From Chryseobacterium sp. CH21 (GTDB taxonomy: Bacteria; Bacteroidota; Bacteroidia; Flavobacteriales; Weeksellaceae), in NCBI RefSeq assembly GCF_004119445.1, contig NZ_QICI01000041.1:84218-148217 (forward strand): DNA of 64,000 nucleotides, written 5' to 3'. The notes below the pieces were generated by a model. The model worked only from the letters and a program-made list of their open reading frames with translations. It made no database searches and was not told where the DNA came from. Both the position numbers and the translations under genes were made by a program. Each line of letters begins with the position of its first letter. Position 1 is the first letter of the stretch. Below are positions 1 through 8,824 of this stretch, piece by piece.

Positions 1-409
1 TTTTTTTAATCTGCAAACAGTTATATAAAAATTAAAATCAAATACTTACAGTAAAATACAGCGCGTTTCAATATGATAATCAAAGAAACATAATATTTAA
101 ACGGAAAAGAGAGTAGAAAAAATGAATTTCAGCTTTAAAAAAAGGCGTATTAAATAATTATGAAATTTATCTTACTATAAAAATTTTCATGTAAAACAGA
201 TTCTGAGCACCTCATCCGATATATCCAAACTATATTTAAAAACTTTCTTATAGTTATGATCTATTAACAATCAGGACAGTTCGGCACGATATTTCGTAAA
301 TTTGGGATATACAAAATGATAAACTTATCCTTCACTATAGCAAAGTCTTCTTATAATACTCGATGGAAGCGGTGATGATATCTAATCTAAAAAAAATAAA
401 TATATACAT
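1..409. other. AT-rich intergenic region, no gene seen
   Basis: No convincing reading frame on either strand. The only signal I see is a TAAATTTG sequence at 297-304 that fits the Bacteroidota -7 box (TAnnTTTG) about 105 bp before the ferritin gene; no well-placed TTG lies upstream of it. Confidence 0.5.
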
Positions 410-886
410 ATGAAAAATGCTAGTATCATTGGCCTTAAAGAAGCCGATTGCAAAAAGATTTCAGAAAAATTAAATGTACTGTTGGCTAATTATTCCGTAT
501 TCTATCAGAACACAAGAGGTTCTCACTGGAATATCAAAGGAGAGCAATTCTTTACTCTTCATCCAAAGTTTGAGGAATTGTACAACAGCCTGGTTTTAAA
601 GATTGATGAAATTGCAGAAAGAATCCTGACTTTAGGAGCAATTCCTGCACACAACTATTCGGACTATTTAAAGGTAGCAACTATTAAAGAAAGTAAAGAA
701 GTTACTGACGGAACGAAAAGTGTTGAGCAGATTCTAAGTTCATTTAAAGTCGTAATTGATCTTCAGAGAGAACTTTTAGATATTACCGATGAAGCAGGAG
801 ATGAAGGTACAAATTCGCAAATGAGCGACTATATTACCGAGCAGGAGAAAGAAGTTTGGATGTACAATTCTTATCTTGGGAAATAA
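410..886 (+). CDS. Dps/ferritin-like DNA-protection protein
   Basis: 158 residues, the usual length of the Dps (starved-cell DNA-binding ferritin) family. Members form 12-subunit cages in the cytoplasm, oxidise Fe(II) with hydrogen peroxide and store the iron. The inter-subunit ferroxidase ligands are visible: His39 in GSHWNIKG, His51 and Glu55 in LHPKFEE, then Asp66 and Glu70 in IDEIAERI, with spacing matching known Dps sites. There is no long Lys-rich N-terminal tail, so DNA binding is not evident from sequence. It is a single-gene unit followed by a strong hairpin terminator. Regulation by oxidative stress or starvation is typical of the family but not demonstrated here. Confidence 0.93.
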   Translation: MKNASIIGLKEADCKKISEKLNVLLANYSVFYQNTRGSHWNIKGEQFFTLHPKFEELYNSLVLKIDEIAERILTLGAIPAHNYSDYLKVATIKESKEVTDGTKSVEQILSSFKVVIDLQRELLDITDEAGDEGTNSQMSDYITEQEKEVWMYNSYLGK

Positions 887-912
887 CTCCATCCAATACA
901 TGGAAATATTTC

Positions 913-946
913 AAAAAATCGCCTTACATTTAGGCGATTTTATTTT
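913..946 (+). terminator. Intrinsic terminator after the Dps gene
   Basis: An 8-bp perfect stem (AAATCGCC 916-923 with GGCGATTT 933-940) closes a 9-nt loop and is followed by a T-rich tract. Confidence 0.85.
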
Positions 947-953
947 TTATTTT

Positions 954-961
954 TATATTTG
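954..961 (+). promoter_or_regulatory. Putative -7 box of pncB
   Basis: TATATTTG matches the Bacteroidota -7 consensus TAnnTTTG and ends 19 bp before the pncB ATG. No clear TTG -33 element is present at the expected distance, partly because the preceding terminator occupies that space. Confidence 0.5.
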
Positions 962-980
962 CGTTAAAATTACACATATT

Positions 981-2159
981 ATGAACGACGTAAGATTGAA
1001 CTCTATTCTGGATAATGATTTTTATAAAATAACCATGCAGAATGCTGTGGTAAAGCTATTTCCTGGTTCTATTGTTAAATACGAATTTATCAACAGGGGA
1101 AAACACCACTTTCCGGAAGGATTTGACGTTGCTTTAAGAGAAGCTGTCAATAAAATGGCTGAACTTAAACTTACGAAAGATGAAAAAAAGTTCATGGCAA
1201 GAACATGTCCTTATATAGATCTTCCTTATCTTGATTTTCTAGAAGGCTATCATTATGATCCCTCTGAAGTAAAAATTCATCAGGAAGGAGGAGACCTTTC
1301 TGTTATTGTGGAAGGGCTTTGGTACAGAACGATTCTCTGGGAAGTTCCATTGCTGGCACTCATTAGTGAGCTGCATTATGAAATGAACCACATGGAAAGA
1401 GATTCTAACGATGTGGTAATGAGCAAGACTCTTGAAAAAGCAGACTCATTAGCCAAGCTTGGGGTTACTTTTGCCGAGTTTGGAACCAGAAGAAGACATT
1501 CTTACAAAGTACAGAATCTGGTGATGGAAGCTTTAACACAGAAAAAAGAATCTACTTTCATCGGAAGTTCAAATGTTCATTTTGCCATGAAATATGGGGT
1601 AAAACCAATCGGAACACACGCTCATGAATGGTTTATGTTCCATGCTGCTGAATACGGATTCAAAATGGCTAATGAAATGGCTCTGGAACATTGGGTAGAT
1701 GTATACAGAGGTGATCTTGGGGTGGCGTTGTCTGATACTTATACTACTGATGTATTCTTTCAGCAGTTTGATAAAAAATTCGCAAAACTTTTTGACGGTG
1801 TACGTCACGACAGCGGTGATGCTTTAGAATTTGCCGATAAAACAATAGCCCACTATCAAAGAAACGGTATCAATCCTATGTTTAAATATATTATTTTCTC
1901 TGATGCACTAAATCTGGAGAAAGTAGAAGAGATCACCAATTATTGCAGAGGAAAAATCGGTATTTCATTCGGAATAGGAACCAACCTCACCAATGATGTA
2001 GGGCTAAAGCCAATGAATATTGTGATGAAACTCATTGGCGTACAGGCTCCTAATAAGGAATGGATTCCTACAGTGAAACTTTCTGATGAACATGGTAAAT
2101 ATACTGGAGATCCTAAAATGATTGAATTAGCGAAAGAATTTTTAAGAATTAAAGATTAA
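981..2159 (+). CDS. pncB: Nicotinate phosphoribosyltransferase
   Basis: 392 residues. Makes nicotinate mononucleotide from nicotinate, PRPP and ATP in the NAD salvage (Preiss-Handler) pathway; cytoplasmic. Family hallmarks seen: FGTRRRHS near 167-174, the conserved histidine segment GTHAHEW at 211-217, the PRPP-binding VRHDSGD motif, and the GIGTNLTNDVG phosphate-binding loop near the C terminus. The open frame runs upstream to 876, into the Dps gene, but the ATG at 981 gives the family's N terminus (NDVRLNSILDNDFYK) and follows a -7 box, so I use it. A terminator hairpin follows at 2185. Confidence 0.96.
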   Translation: MNDVRLNSILDNDFYKITMQNAVVKLFPGSIVKYEFINRGKHHFPEGFDVALREAVNKMAELKLTKDEKKFMARTCPYIDLPYLDFLEGYHYDPSEVKIHQEGGDLSVIVEGLWYRTILWEVPLLALISELHYEMNHMERDSNDVVMSKTLEKADSLAKLGVTFAEFGTRRRHSYKVQNLVMEALTQKKESTFIGSSNVHFAMKYGVKPIGTHAHEWFMFHAAEYGFKMANEMALEHWVDVYRGDLGVALSDTYTTDVFFQQFDKKFAKLFDGVRHDSGDALEFADKTIAHYQRNGINPMFKYIIFSDALNLEKVEEITNYCRGKIGISFGIGTNLTNDVGLKPMNIVMKLIGVQAPNKEWIPTVKLSDEHGKYTGDPKMIELAKEFLRIKD

Positions 2160-2184
2160 TCATCTTATCAGAACAACTATATAG

Positions 2185-2212
2185 AACCTCGTAATCATCG
2201 AGGTTTTTTTGC
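2185..2212 (+). terminator. Intrinsic terminator after pncB
   Basis: Stem AACCTCG (2185-2191) with CGAGGTT (2199-2205), loop TAATCAT, followed by a run of T. Confidence 0.9.
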
Positions 2213-2283
2213 ATCCTTCACTTATTAAAATTTAGTTTTCAGAAATCGAGAAGGTTTTGGTATATTTATCAAAATAAAACAAG

Positions 2284-2754
2284 ATGAAATCAAGAACATT
2301 ACTAACGGCATCCCTCCTTATATCAGCATTATCCTTTGCTCAGGAAAAGAAAGCGGAAAAACCTAAATACAATCAGGAACTGGCAACTTCTTTAGGAGCT
2401 GATAAATATGGAATGAAGCCCTATACTATTGTCATGCTCACAACAGGTTCTGCTAAGATTGAAGACAAAACCAAAATGGGTGAACTTATGAAAGGCCACA
2501 TGACCAATATTGGCAAACTGGCAGACGAAGGTAAAATTGTTGTAGCCGGACCTTTCCTTGAAAAGAATAAAGAAAACTACCGTGGTATGTTTATTTTCAA
2601 TACCAAGTCTAAGGAAGAAGCAGAGCAATGGGTAAAAACTGACCCTGCAGTTCAGGCAGGTGTTTTCAGTTATGAAATTTTCCCTTGGTATGGCTCAGCA
2701 GCGCTGCCTTTATATCTTAAGCATCATGATGAAATTTCAAAAGAAAATCCTTAA
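2284..2754 (+). CDS. Secreted YCII-domain protein
   Basis: 156 residues. Residues 1-19 form a signal peptide (MKSRTLLTASLLISALSFA-Q), so the protein is exported. Residues about 45-135 fit the YCII fold (YTIVMLTTG, then GHMTNIGKLADEGKIVVAGPF, then EEAEQWVKTDPAVQAGVFSYEIFPW), a small alpha/beta dimer domain related to muconolactone isomerase. YCII proteins are mostly cytoplasmic and of unclear function; an exported version is a Bacteroidota variation. The 3' end overlaps the next gene by 29 bp, suggesting coupled translation. Confidence 0.85.
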   Translation: MKSRTLLTASLLISALSFAQEKKAEKPKYNQELATSLGADKYGMKPYTIVMLTTGSAKIEDKTKMGELMKGHMTNIGKLADEGKIVVAGPFLEKNKENYRGMFIFNTKSKEEAEQWVKTDPAVQAGVFSYEIFPWYGSAALPLYLKHHDEISKENP

Positions 2755-3502
2755 GAAATATAAAGCACGAATTTTATTTGTGCTTTTATTTTTACTATTA
2801 ATAATAAGCTGTGGAAAACAGACATTCCTTTTCGAATTTAGTACCGAGAAGGTTGACAGAGATATTGTTGATGAAATAAAAAAATTAAAAGGCTTACCCC
2901 CTCCAGGATTACTCTATAGTGATACAAAATATGAGGTATGGAAAACCTGTTCCGGAGAATGGGGAGGAACTATTTATTTCAAAAATAAAAAATCGGGAAA
3001 AATATATTATGCAGAAGCAACTTGTCCGGTTTCTGTCAATAAAATTAATAATAAGTACTATATATCCAATTCCTTGTCACATCTTTTGGGAAGTTCAGAT
3101 ATTATAGAAATTACTGATCCTGAAAAAATGGAACAGACTACTAGAATATCTCTTTATCATCCTGATATTATTACAAGGGAATACGAGTCTCACTCTTCAA
3201 AGGGAACAAAAAAACTAATAGATACAGTTGGAGCCGTTATAATGTCAAGCTTTGTATATAAACAAAACCTATATTCAATTCTATTAAATCACAGCAGTAC
3301 CAAAGCTACAATTTCAGAACTTCGGGACAATAAATTCCATACAATAAAGGAAATTGACAAAGATCTTTTTTCTGAACACCCATTAATTATAAAGGAATCA
3401 GAAACGCATCAGAAAATTTATCTCCAGCGGCCTAAGGCTGGGATTCTTGAAATTAAGGAAAATAAAATCAAGTTTATTTCTTATACAAAAAGTAAAAAAT
3501 AA
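2726..3502 (+). CDS. Lipoprotein of unknown function
   Basis: About 258 residues from the ATGATG at 2726 (257 from the second ATG). The frame is open further upstream, but only these starts place the basic N-region and hydrophobic stretch (ARILFVLLFLLLIISCGK) correctly in front of a lipobox ending in SC. The rest has no motif I recognise. It overlaps the YCII gene and ends 18 bp before the centre of a shared bidirectional terminator. Role unknown. Confidence 0.75.
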   Translation: MMKFQKKILKKYKARILFVLLFLLLIISCGKQTFLFEFSTEKVDRDIVDEIKKLKGLPPPGLLYSDTKYEVWKTCSGEWGGTIYFKNKKSGKIYYAEATCPVSVNKINNKYYISNSLSHLLGSSDIIEITDPEKMEQTTRISLYHPDIITREYESHSSKGTKKLIDTVGAVIMSSFVYKQNLYSILLNHSSTKATISELRDNKFHTIKEIDKDLFSEHPLIIKESETHQKIYLQRPKAGILEIKENKIKFISYTKSKK

Positions 3503-3532
3503 AGAGACTGCCTTTTGCGACAGTCTCTTTTT
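3501..3532. terminator. Bidirectional terminator between convergent genes
   Basis: Perfect 10-bp stem AAAGAGACTG (3501-3510) with CAGTCTCTTT (3521-3530), with A-rich and T-rich flanks, so it can serve both the plus-strand lipoprotein and the minus-strand MACPF gene. Confidence 0.88.
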
Positions 3533-3548
3533 ACCATTATCTTTTAAA

Positions 3549-4949
3549 TTATTGAATATCACTTCCGATGATATAGCCATTTGTGCCATTTATTTTCCTG
3601 ACAGCACTGTTATTAAATCTATATTTATTATAGATACCAATATTTGGGATATATCTTAAGATATTACCTTCCCTCATATAGATCTTATTAGTATAATTAT
3701 CCTGTTTAAGATCATTATCAGGAGCTAAATCCGCTCCACGTTCTACAGTTGACAAATTACTTGGACTCACAGTAGCGATTTCACTACTGGTAATATTAAA
3801 TAATCCGTAAAGTGTCATAGGACTTTGAATATATCTCAGTTTGTTTTCAAACATAAAAAAGGTCTGATTGGTGGCAGGATTTCTAACAAAATTACCATTC
3901 ACAAGATTAGCAGTATTTGTATAATCTAACCTCACCTGATTATCAATTAAATATTGATCGATGTAAGCTTTCAATTGAGCCTTCTTCACAGGATCTTTAA
4001 TAAACTCATAAAGAGAAATCAAGCCATTATTTCCAAATTCTACCAATACCGCATTCGCTGGTGTTGAACTATTCTGCCAGCTTGAAATATTAATTTTAGG
4101 ATTTGTCTGATCAAGGTTTAACTCACCCACCAAACTCTTTGACGGATCTCCTCCTCTGGTTTTAAAGGATAGTTTTCTGGAAAAGTTTTTATTGGATTCT
4201 GAAGTATCTATATCGTTATCAACATTGGCATCAAAAATACTCTTTACCCCCACTTTAACCCCAACTCTAGCTGCTTTTTCACGGCTTTGATTTGTTGTTT
4301 CAGACTGAAACATAACATCCATCTTAGCACCCGTATAAATATCTACGGCAACATGGGTACCATAATCGTTTACAATCTGCGCAGGGCTATTAGTCTGTAG
4401 ATCATTCGCAAACTCCGGCGTCAAATAATCTGATAATAAAACAGGAGTAGCATTAAATCTGAATCTTCTTTGTTTAATCAAAAGATTATAGCTTCCGTAA
4501 ATATATTTAGCATCAAATTTATTGGTCGTCGTATTACTCACCGAAGAACTAAAAGTAACTGAAATAAGCTTTTTGAATAAAGAGAATCCGGCAGTTGCGC
4601 CTACCTTTGTGGAAACCATTTTCGAATACGCTTCTGCATTTTCGCCATATTCTTCAAGATATTCCTGAGAAAATACATTATCAGTAATCAATCTTCCAGC
4701 CTGTTCGTTTTTGAACTTTTCAAGATCAATTACCTGGTATCCTGAGGAGTTTGAATTTGCATATTCTCCTGTTGCGTTGTAACCATATCCTAAAATGTCA
4801 TAAGCGCCATCACCAGCAAATTTAGCAAAATTTCTTCCTGAGTTTTTTTTTGAGTTTTCATTGAGGTTAGGGTTCTCAAACTCCTCAGTAGAACAAGAAG
4901 TTACCAACAGTAAAATAATACTGCTAAAAAAGAGACTTAGTTTTTTCAT
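3549..4949 (-). CDS. MACPF-domain lipoprotein (pore-forming toxin family)
   Basis: 466 residues from the ATG at 4949; a longer frame from 4970 would spoil the signal peptide. Lipobox LLLVTSC with Cys19 predicts a lipoprotein. Residues about 45-350 resemble the membrane-attack-complex/perforin domain: the signature Tyr196-Gly-Thr-His199 sits in NDYGTHVAVDIYTGAKMDVMF, preceded by the usual Ala/Ser-rich strands. In Bacteroidales, exported MACPF proteins (BSAPs) kill related strains by binding particular surface molecules. The C-terminal third (about 360-466) is unrelated and could bind the target. Whether this protein is toxic is inference. Monocistronic; the next plus-strand gene is a GG-leader peptide. 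Confidence 0.85.
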   Translation of the reverse strand: MKKLSLFFSSIILLLVTSCSTEEFENPNLNENSKKNSGRNFAKFAGDGAYDILGYGYNATGEYANSNSSGYQVIDLEKFKNEQAGRLITDNVFSQEYLEEYGENAEAYSKMVSTKVGATAGFSLFKKLISVTFSSSVSNTTTNKFDAKYIYGSYNLLIKQRRFRFNATPVLLSDYLTPEFANDLQTNSPAQIVNDYGTHVAVDIYTGAKMDVMFQSETTNQSREKAARVGVKVGVKSIFDANVDNDIDTSESNKNFSRKLSFKTRGGDPSKSLVGELNLDQTNPKINISSWQNSSTPANAVLVEFGNNGLISLYEFIKDPVKKAQLKAYIDQYLIDNQVRLDYTNTANLVNGNFVRNPATNQTFFMFENKLRYIQSPMTLYGLFNITSSEIATVSPSNLSTVERGADLAPDNDLKQDNYTNKIYMREGNILRYIPNIGIYNKYRFNNSAVRKINGTNGYIIGSDIQ

Positions 4950-5239
4950 ATTTTTATTATAAGTCTGCAAACTTAATTCTTTGCCCTCAAAGCTAAAGTG
5001 ATATAAATCATAAATAAGGGAATTAATATATCCTTAACAATACAATGGTGATAAATATATAATTTATCAATTAATCTATTTTATTTCAAACAATTACACC
5101 CAAAAGAAAATGAAATTTTAAAACATATTTCTTTTATCAATGAATTATTTTAATTATTTTAGCTTATTAGCAACTCGATTCACTCTATTAATTGTGAACG
5201 AGTTACAATAAACCAATACCATAATTAAAAATTAATTTC

Positions 5240-5476
5240 ATGAAAAAATTAAACATTACAAAACTTTCGAGAACAGAACTGAAAGATGTATTCGGAGGAA
5301 CACTGTATCCGGCAGAATGTCCCGGAGGATGCCATGGTGAGGGCATGATCAGATGTCCGGACGGTACTACCACGATGACTAACTTTATATGTATGGGTGG
5401 AACCTGCCAACCGGCAGCCATGTGCAAACCATTGGTTCTTGAACCTTTTCCTGATCCGATAACCATCACCCCATAA
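5240..5476 (+). CDS. Bacteriocin-like peptide with double-glycine leader
   Basis: 78 residues. The N terminus MKKLNITKLSRTELKDVFGG is a typical Chryseobacterium-style leader ending in Gly19-Gly20, recognised elsewhere by C39-peptidase ABC exporters. The core that would be released (from Thr21) has six cysteines in PAECPGGCHGEG, IRCPDG, FICMGGTC and AMCKP, plus a proline-rich tail. No exporter or modification enzyme lies nearby, so processing would have to come from elsewhere in the genome. Many such peptides in this genus have no proven activity. An intrinsic terminator follows directly. Confidence 0.8.
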   Translation: MKKLNITKLSRTELKDVFGGTLYPAECPGGCHGEGMIRCPDGTTTMTNFICMGGTCQPAAMCKPLVLEPFPDPITITP

Positions 5477-5495
5477 TCAGAATGAACAATACATA

Positions 5496-5522
5496 AAGTG
5501 AGCTTTCCGGCTCACTTTTTTG
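5496..5522 (+). terminator. Intrinsic terminator after the GG-leader peptide
   Basis: Stem AAGTGAGC (5496-5503) with GCTCACTT (5510-5517), six-base loop, then a T tract. Confidence 0.9.
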
Positions 5523-5535
5523 TTATCTTTAAATC

Positions 5536-5562
5536 AACAAAAAACCACCGGATTGGTGGTTT
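5536..5562 (-). terminator. Intrinsic terminator of the JAMM-lipoprotein operon
   Basis: AAACCACC (5542-5549) pairs with GGTGGTTT (5555-5562) around a five-base loop; read on the minus strand it is followed by TTTTTGTTG. Confidence 0.82.
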
Positions 5563-5626
5563 GCTTATTTAAATTTTCTTTAAACTCCTGTGTAGATTTC
5601 TATTTCTAGCTTGTTGCTTGTCTTTA

Positions 5627-6145
5627 TTATTTATTTTCTATAAAAATACTTATTTCAAATTGTTCCTTTACCGGAATACCATACATTTTTGCTGATTTCC
5701 AAGTATTAAGTTCTTTTATTTTAAAAACTTCTTCAATAGCTTTTTTGGTATTTTTATCAGTATATTTTAAAATCTCTATATTTTCTAAATTATCATTAAT
5801 ACCTAGAATTAAACGAATCCTATTTTCTCCTTTTCTTACATTTTTGGGGAGTTTAAATTTCTCAAATAAAACAGATCTAAAATGACTCATGCCTTTTGGA
5901 AATTCTGCATTCAAAATCATTGTACCTAAATCATCTATACATACTAGATTTTCTTGTTTTTCACACTTTTCTAAAGATCTTCTTGCATTTATATTTATAA
6001 TACTAATTTTAGCAGAATCTATTTTATTGGCAGGGAAAAGTTTTATATTCTCAATTCCTGTTGAAAGATAAACAACATACTTTTGTTTCACAGTACAAGC
6101 ACTAAGAAAATAAAGCATTATAAAAAAAGAGAAAATAAATCTCAT
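5627..6145 (-). CDS. Lipoprotein with a TonB C-terminal-like domain
   Basis: 172 residues with a lipoprotein signal (MLYFLSAC, Cys17). The last 75 or so residues (LPKNVRKGENRIRLILGIND to WKSAKMYGIPVKEQFEISIF) follow the strand-helix-strand pattern of TonB C-terminal domains, including a Trp-(x)3-Lys-x-x-Gly-x-x-Val segment typical of Bacteroidota TonB-CTD proteins. It lacks the transmembrane anchor and proline linker of a real TonB, so an energy-transducing role is unlikely. It is the third gene of the operon headed by the JAMM lipoprotein and could be an accessory or immunity protein; that is a guess. Confidence 0.65.
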   Translation of the reverse strand: MRFIFSFFIMLYFLSACTVKQKYVVYLSTGIENIKLFPANKIDSAKISIININARRSLEKCEKQENLVCIDDLGTMILNAEFPKGMSHFRSVLFEKFKLPKNVRKGENRIRLILGINDNLENIEILKYTDKNTKKAIEEVFKIKELNTWKSAKMYGIPVKEQFEISIFIENK

Positions 6146-6194
6146 TATTTTGGAGCCTGAGCTTTATTTGTTAATCCTCTTACATACCAAAATT

Positions 6195-6641
6195 CTATTT
6201 TTTGATTATTAAATTTTTATAGAAATTTTCTGCTGTAGGATTCCAAAACCAATGATATTGATTTAAAATTGAACTTGCTTGTTGGTAATCAAAAGTTTGT
6301 TGAAATGTTATTGCTATATGAGGCTGAACATAATCATTTTGATAAATAATTGAAGAGCTTTCTGCATCATTAATAAACATAAGTGTTAAGAAATTATTAT
6401 CAAATGGTCCCGGATCATAAGCCTTTATAGCAATATTATTTTGAGCTAATGCTTGGAGGAAAACTGAAAGCGGTTGATTATAATAATTAGTCTTATTTGG
6501 CATAAGGTTATTTAAATTAGAAACAGTCTGATTATAAAAATTGGGATAATCTGCTATACTTATAGGTTGACTTGTTTGTGATTTACATTGTGTAAAAATA
6601 ATTACAGTAATAAAAAATGTAAGTAAAATATTTGTTTTCAT
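6195..6641 (-). CDS. Small lipoprotein of unknown function
   Basis: 148 residues. Signal peptide with lipobox FTQC (Cys19). The remainder is rich in Asn, Gln, Tyr and Phe (NFYNQTVSNLNNLMP, YHWFWNPTAENFYKNL) with no motif I recognise. It starts 15 bp after the JAMM-lipoprotein gene, so it is almost certainly co-transcribed and may be its partner or immunity protein. Confidence 0.7.
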   Translation of the reverse strand: MKTNILLTFFITVIIFTQCKSQTSQPISIADYPNFYNQTVSNLNNLMPNKTNYYNQPLSVFLQALAQNNIAIKAYDPGPFDNNFLTLMFINDAESSSIIYQNDYVQPHIAITFQQTFDYQQASSILNQYHWFWNPTAENFYKNLIIKK

Positions 6642-6656
6642 AATAGTATTTTTTAG

Positions 6657-8264
6657 TTACGGACAAGGTTCTGCTCTATAGCCTGTTATTTTTTTACCTC
6701 CTGATGCGGGGATTTCATATTGAAAAGATACTGATCTAAGTGGTTTCAAATTTCCATTAACATCTGTTTTTGCAAAACTAATTCCCGTATCATATTTTTC
6801 CAAAATGTGCGCATACGCTGATTCCATTCCATCATTCTGGCTGCTTCCCGAATATGATGGTAAACTTCCTTGCATATAGTAGTTGTAAATAGTATTAAAA
6901 TCACTTCCAACAGCATAGTTTTTATTAAATATTCTTCCTTCATTGGTTGTATTAGCTAAAAAAGGATAAGCAGCTAAAAAAGCTTCGGCTTTTATTCTAT
7001 CAGTTACTACTAAAGCATATTTAGTACCATTACTGCTAAAAACAAATGATGCCTGAAAAGTCGGTCTTTCCTTCGCAGATTGGAGCGTTACATAAAGGTC
7101 TTTCGCAGACGGAGGGGACGCCCCATGGTTGGGATGTGTATGTGCCATTGCAAGAAGATCTCCAACAGAAGGTATACTGATTGAAACATGGCCAGGATCA
7201 TTAAGATCATTACTTGAATAAGGATCTTGTGCTATTGGTGTTGTACTCGTACTGATGATGGCAGTACCATATTCATAATGGTCATTTTTAGCATGATTTT
7301 CTAGTGCGCTTAGCTCTGTAGATATTGTTGGTGCATGTAATAAAGTATTTACTATATTTACAGGAATACTTGCTTTAGCACAAGGATCGCCATTATTAGA
7401 GCCTCCCCCTACATTGGGATTAGTAGGCACCCCATAGCAGCTTCCGTCACCTAAATCTGAACCTGGTTGTTGAGGTCCTGTTAAAACTTTGGGATCAGGA
7501 CACACCCAAGTAATCGGCGGACCATCTCCACCACCGCAATCTCCGGTACTACTGCCGCCACCTCCACCGCTTCCGCTTCCATCATCTACGCTGGTACAAA
7601 CATATAATAAAACTGTTATTAAGTGTGATTGTTCATCAGCACTACAATCAGTTTCGCCATTGTGATGCACCCCTTCACTACACCAGGTATAGGCTTCCGC
7701 TGCTACATATCCGCAGCTTTGTGTAGATCCTTTACCCAATACTTGTGGTAATATACCCACGCCCAATTCTGTGACAGTAGATTTTCCTTTAGTATTTACA
7801 TGTCCTCCGTTCATTAGAATTTTCTTTTCCTGAAGAGTGAAGTTATAGGCAATTAATAATTTTTTATAAGTCCCATCTGATAAAGGAGTAAAAACCAAAT
7901 TTTCTATAGGGGTATTTTCCTCTTGATTATTTCTTATAATCCGGAAAGTATAAGTATGATAATGAGAACCATTTTCCATGAAGACAATATGATCAGTATC
8001 TATGGTGAAATTATCATAATCAATAGTTTTCCCTGCAACAAACCGTTTGGTTTTCTTTAAATCATTTTCAGCCTTTTGCAGTTCAGAAATCAGTTTAGAT
8101 TTATGCTTACTTTCATTAAGCGTAATTATTTTTGAGTAAAGTTTAAACTGGTTGCTGTTGTCATAAGTTTCCTGATGATCAGGGAGAAGATCATTTCTAC
8201 ATGACTGTAAAGTAAAACCGAAGACTGCCAGCAAGAGCAGCACGATGATAAATCTTTTTTTCAT
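6657..8264 (-). CDS. Lipoprotein with C-terminal JAMM (JAB/Mov34) metalloprotease motif
   Basis: 535 residues. Lipoprotein signal ending LQSC (Cys21); N-terminal beta-rich module about 25-225 with a Cys-containing segment (CGYVAAEAYTWCSEGVHHNGETDC, split by the eye into paired cysteines); a flexible Gly/Ser/Pro hinge at about 229-292; and a C-terminal domain carrying the JAMM zinc motif: Glu331, His375-Thr-His377-Pro, Ser386, Asp389 (HxH, nine residues to Ser, SxxD). JAMM domains are zinc peptidases acting on isopeptide or peptide bonds. A surface-anchored hydrolase is the inference; the substrate is unknown. First gene of an operon with two small lipoproteins. A paralogue with the same architecture lies at 45220-47052. 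Confidence 0.78.
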   Translation of the reverse strand: MKKRFIIVLLLLAVFGFTLQSCRNDLLPDHQETYDNSNQFKLYSKIITLNESKHKSKLISELQKAENDLKKTKRFVAGKTIDYDNFTIDTDHIVFMENGSHYHTYTFRIIRNNQEENTPIENLVFTPLSDGTYKKLLIAYNFTLQEKKILMNGGHVNTKGKSTVTELGVGILPQVLGKGSTQSCGYVAAEAYTWCSEGVHHNGETDCSADEQSHLITVLLYVCTSVDDGSGSGGGGGSSTGDCGGGDGPPITWVCPDPKVLTGPQQPGSDLGDGSCYGVPTNPNVGGGSNNGDPCAKASIPVNIVNTLLHAPTISTELSALENHAKNDHYEYGTAIISTSTTPIAQDPYSSNDLNDPGHVSISIPSVGDLLAMAHTHPNHGASPPSAKDLYVTLQSAKERPTFQASFVFSSNGTKYALVVTDRIKAEAFLAAYPFLANTTNEGRIFNKNYAVGSDFNTIYNYYMQGSLPSYSGSSQNDGMESAYAHILEKYDTGISFAKTDVNGNLKPLRSVSFQYEIPASGGKKITGYRAEPCP

Positions 8265-8325
8265 TCATTTGAGTTTTAATTGTTAAATATATTATTTTTC
8301 CTATTCACTTCGAAGAGAACTATGA

Positions 8326-8356
8326 CAAAACTAAAATTAAATCTCAAACTGTACAA
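8326..8356 (-). promoter_or_regulatory. Promoter of the JAMM-lipoprotein operon
   Basis: On the minus strand a TTG (8354-8356), 20 bp, then TAGTTTTG (8333-8326) matches the Bacteroidota -33/-7 promoter well, about 60 bp before the start codon. Confidence 0.65.
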
Positions 8357-8433
8357 TAAACTTTGGTTGTAAAATGTCCAATCTTTAGTTGTTTTTTTAT
8401 TTTTTTATTTACTTTAGCATAAAATATAAGAGT

Positions 8434-8805
8434 ATGACTTTGGGAACCAAACTTAATAAACTAAGGACAGACAGGAAACTTACACAAGTTCAGATCGCTG
8501 AAAGATTACACGTTTCTCAAAATGCCTATAATAAATGGGAAAGCGACAAAGCAAAACCTGCAATGGAAAACCTTATGAAAATTGCAGATTTTTACGAAAC
8601 TGATGTTTATGAATTATTAGATGAAACTCCTATTGTTCAGAATAATACTGATAGAGCTATAGGAACAATTCATAATAATAATACAGTAACTATTAATAAT
8701 ACAATTTCAGAGGAATTAATAGAAAGTTTATTGAAGAATCAACAAGATATCACAAAACTTATGGAAGCTCAAAGCAAACTTATAGAAAGCTTACTAAAAA
8801 AATAA
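8434..8805 (+). CDS. XRE-family helix-turn-helix regulator
   Basis: 123 residues from the ATG at 8434; the frame upstream encodes only low-complexity Phe/Tyr. Residues 2-60 form a Cro/C1-type HTH (LGTKLNKLRTDRKLTQVQIAERLHVSQNAYNKWE). The C-terminal half is Asn-rich followed by a predicted amphipathic coiled coil (SEELIESLLKNQQDITKLME), probably for dimerisation. It is divergent from the JAMM-lipoprotein operon with about 170 bp between them, so it could regulate that operon; this is positional inference only. Confidence 0.85.
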   Translation: MTLGTKLNKLRTDRKLTQVQIAERLHVSQNAYNKWESDKAKPAMENLMKIADFYETDVYELLDETPIVQNNTDRAIGTIHNNNTVTINNTISEELIESLLKNQQDITKLMEAQSKLIESLLKK

Positions 8806-8824
8806 ATCAACTTTAAAAACTCAT

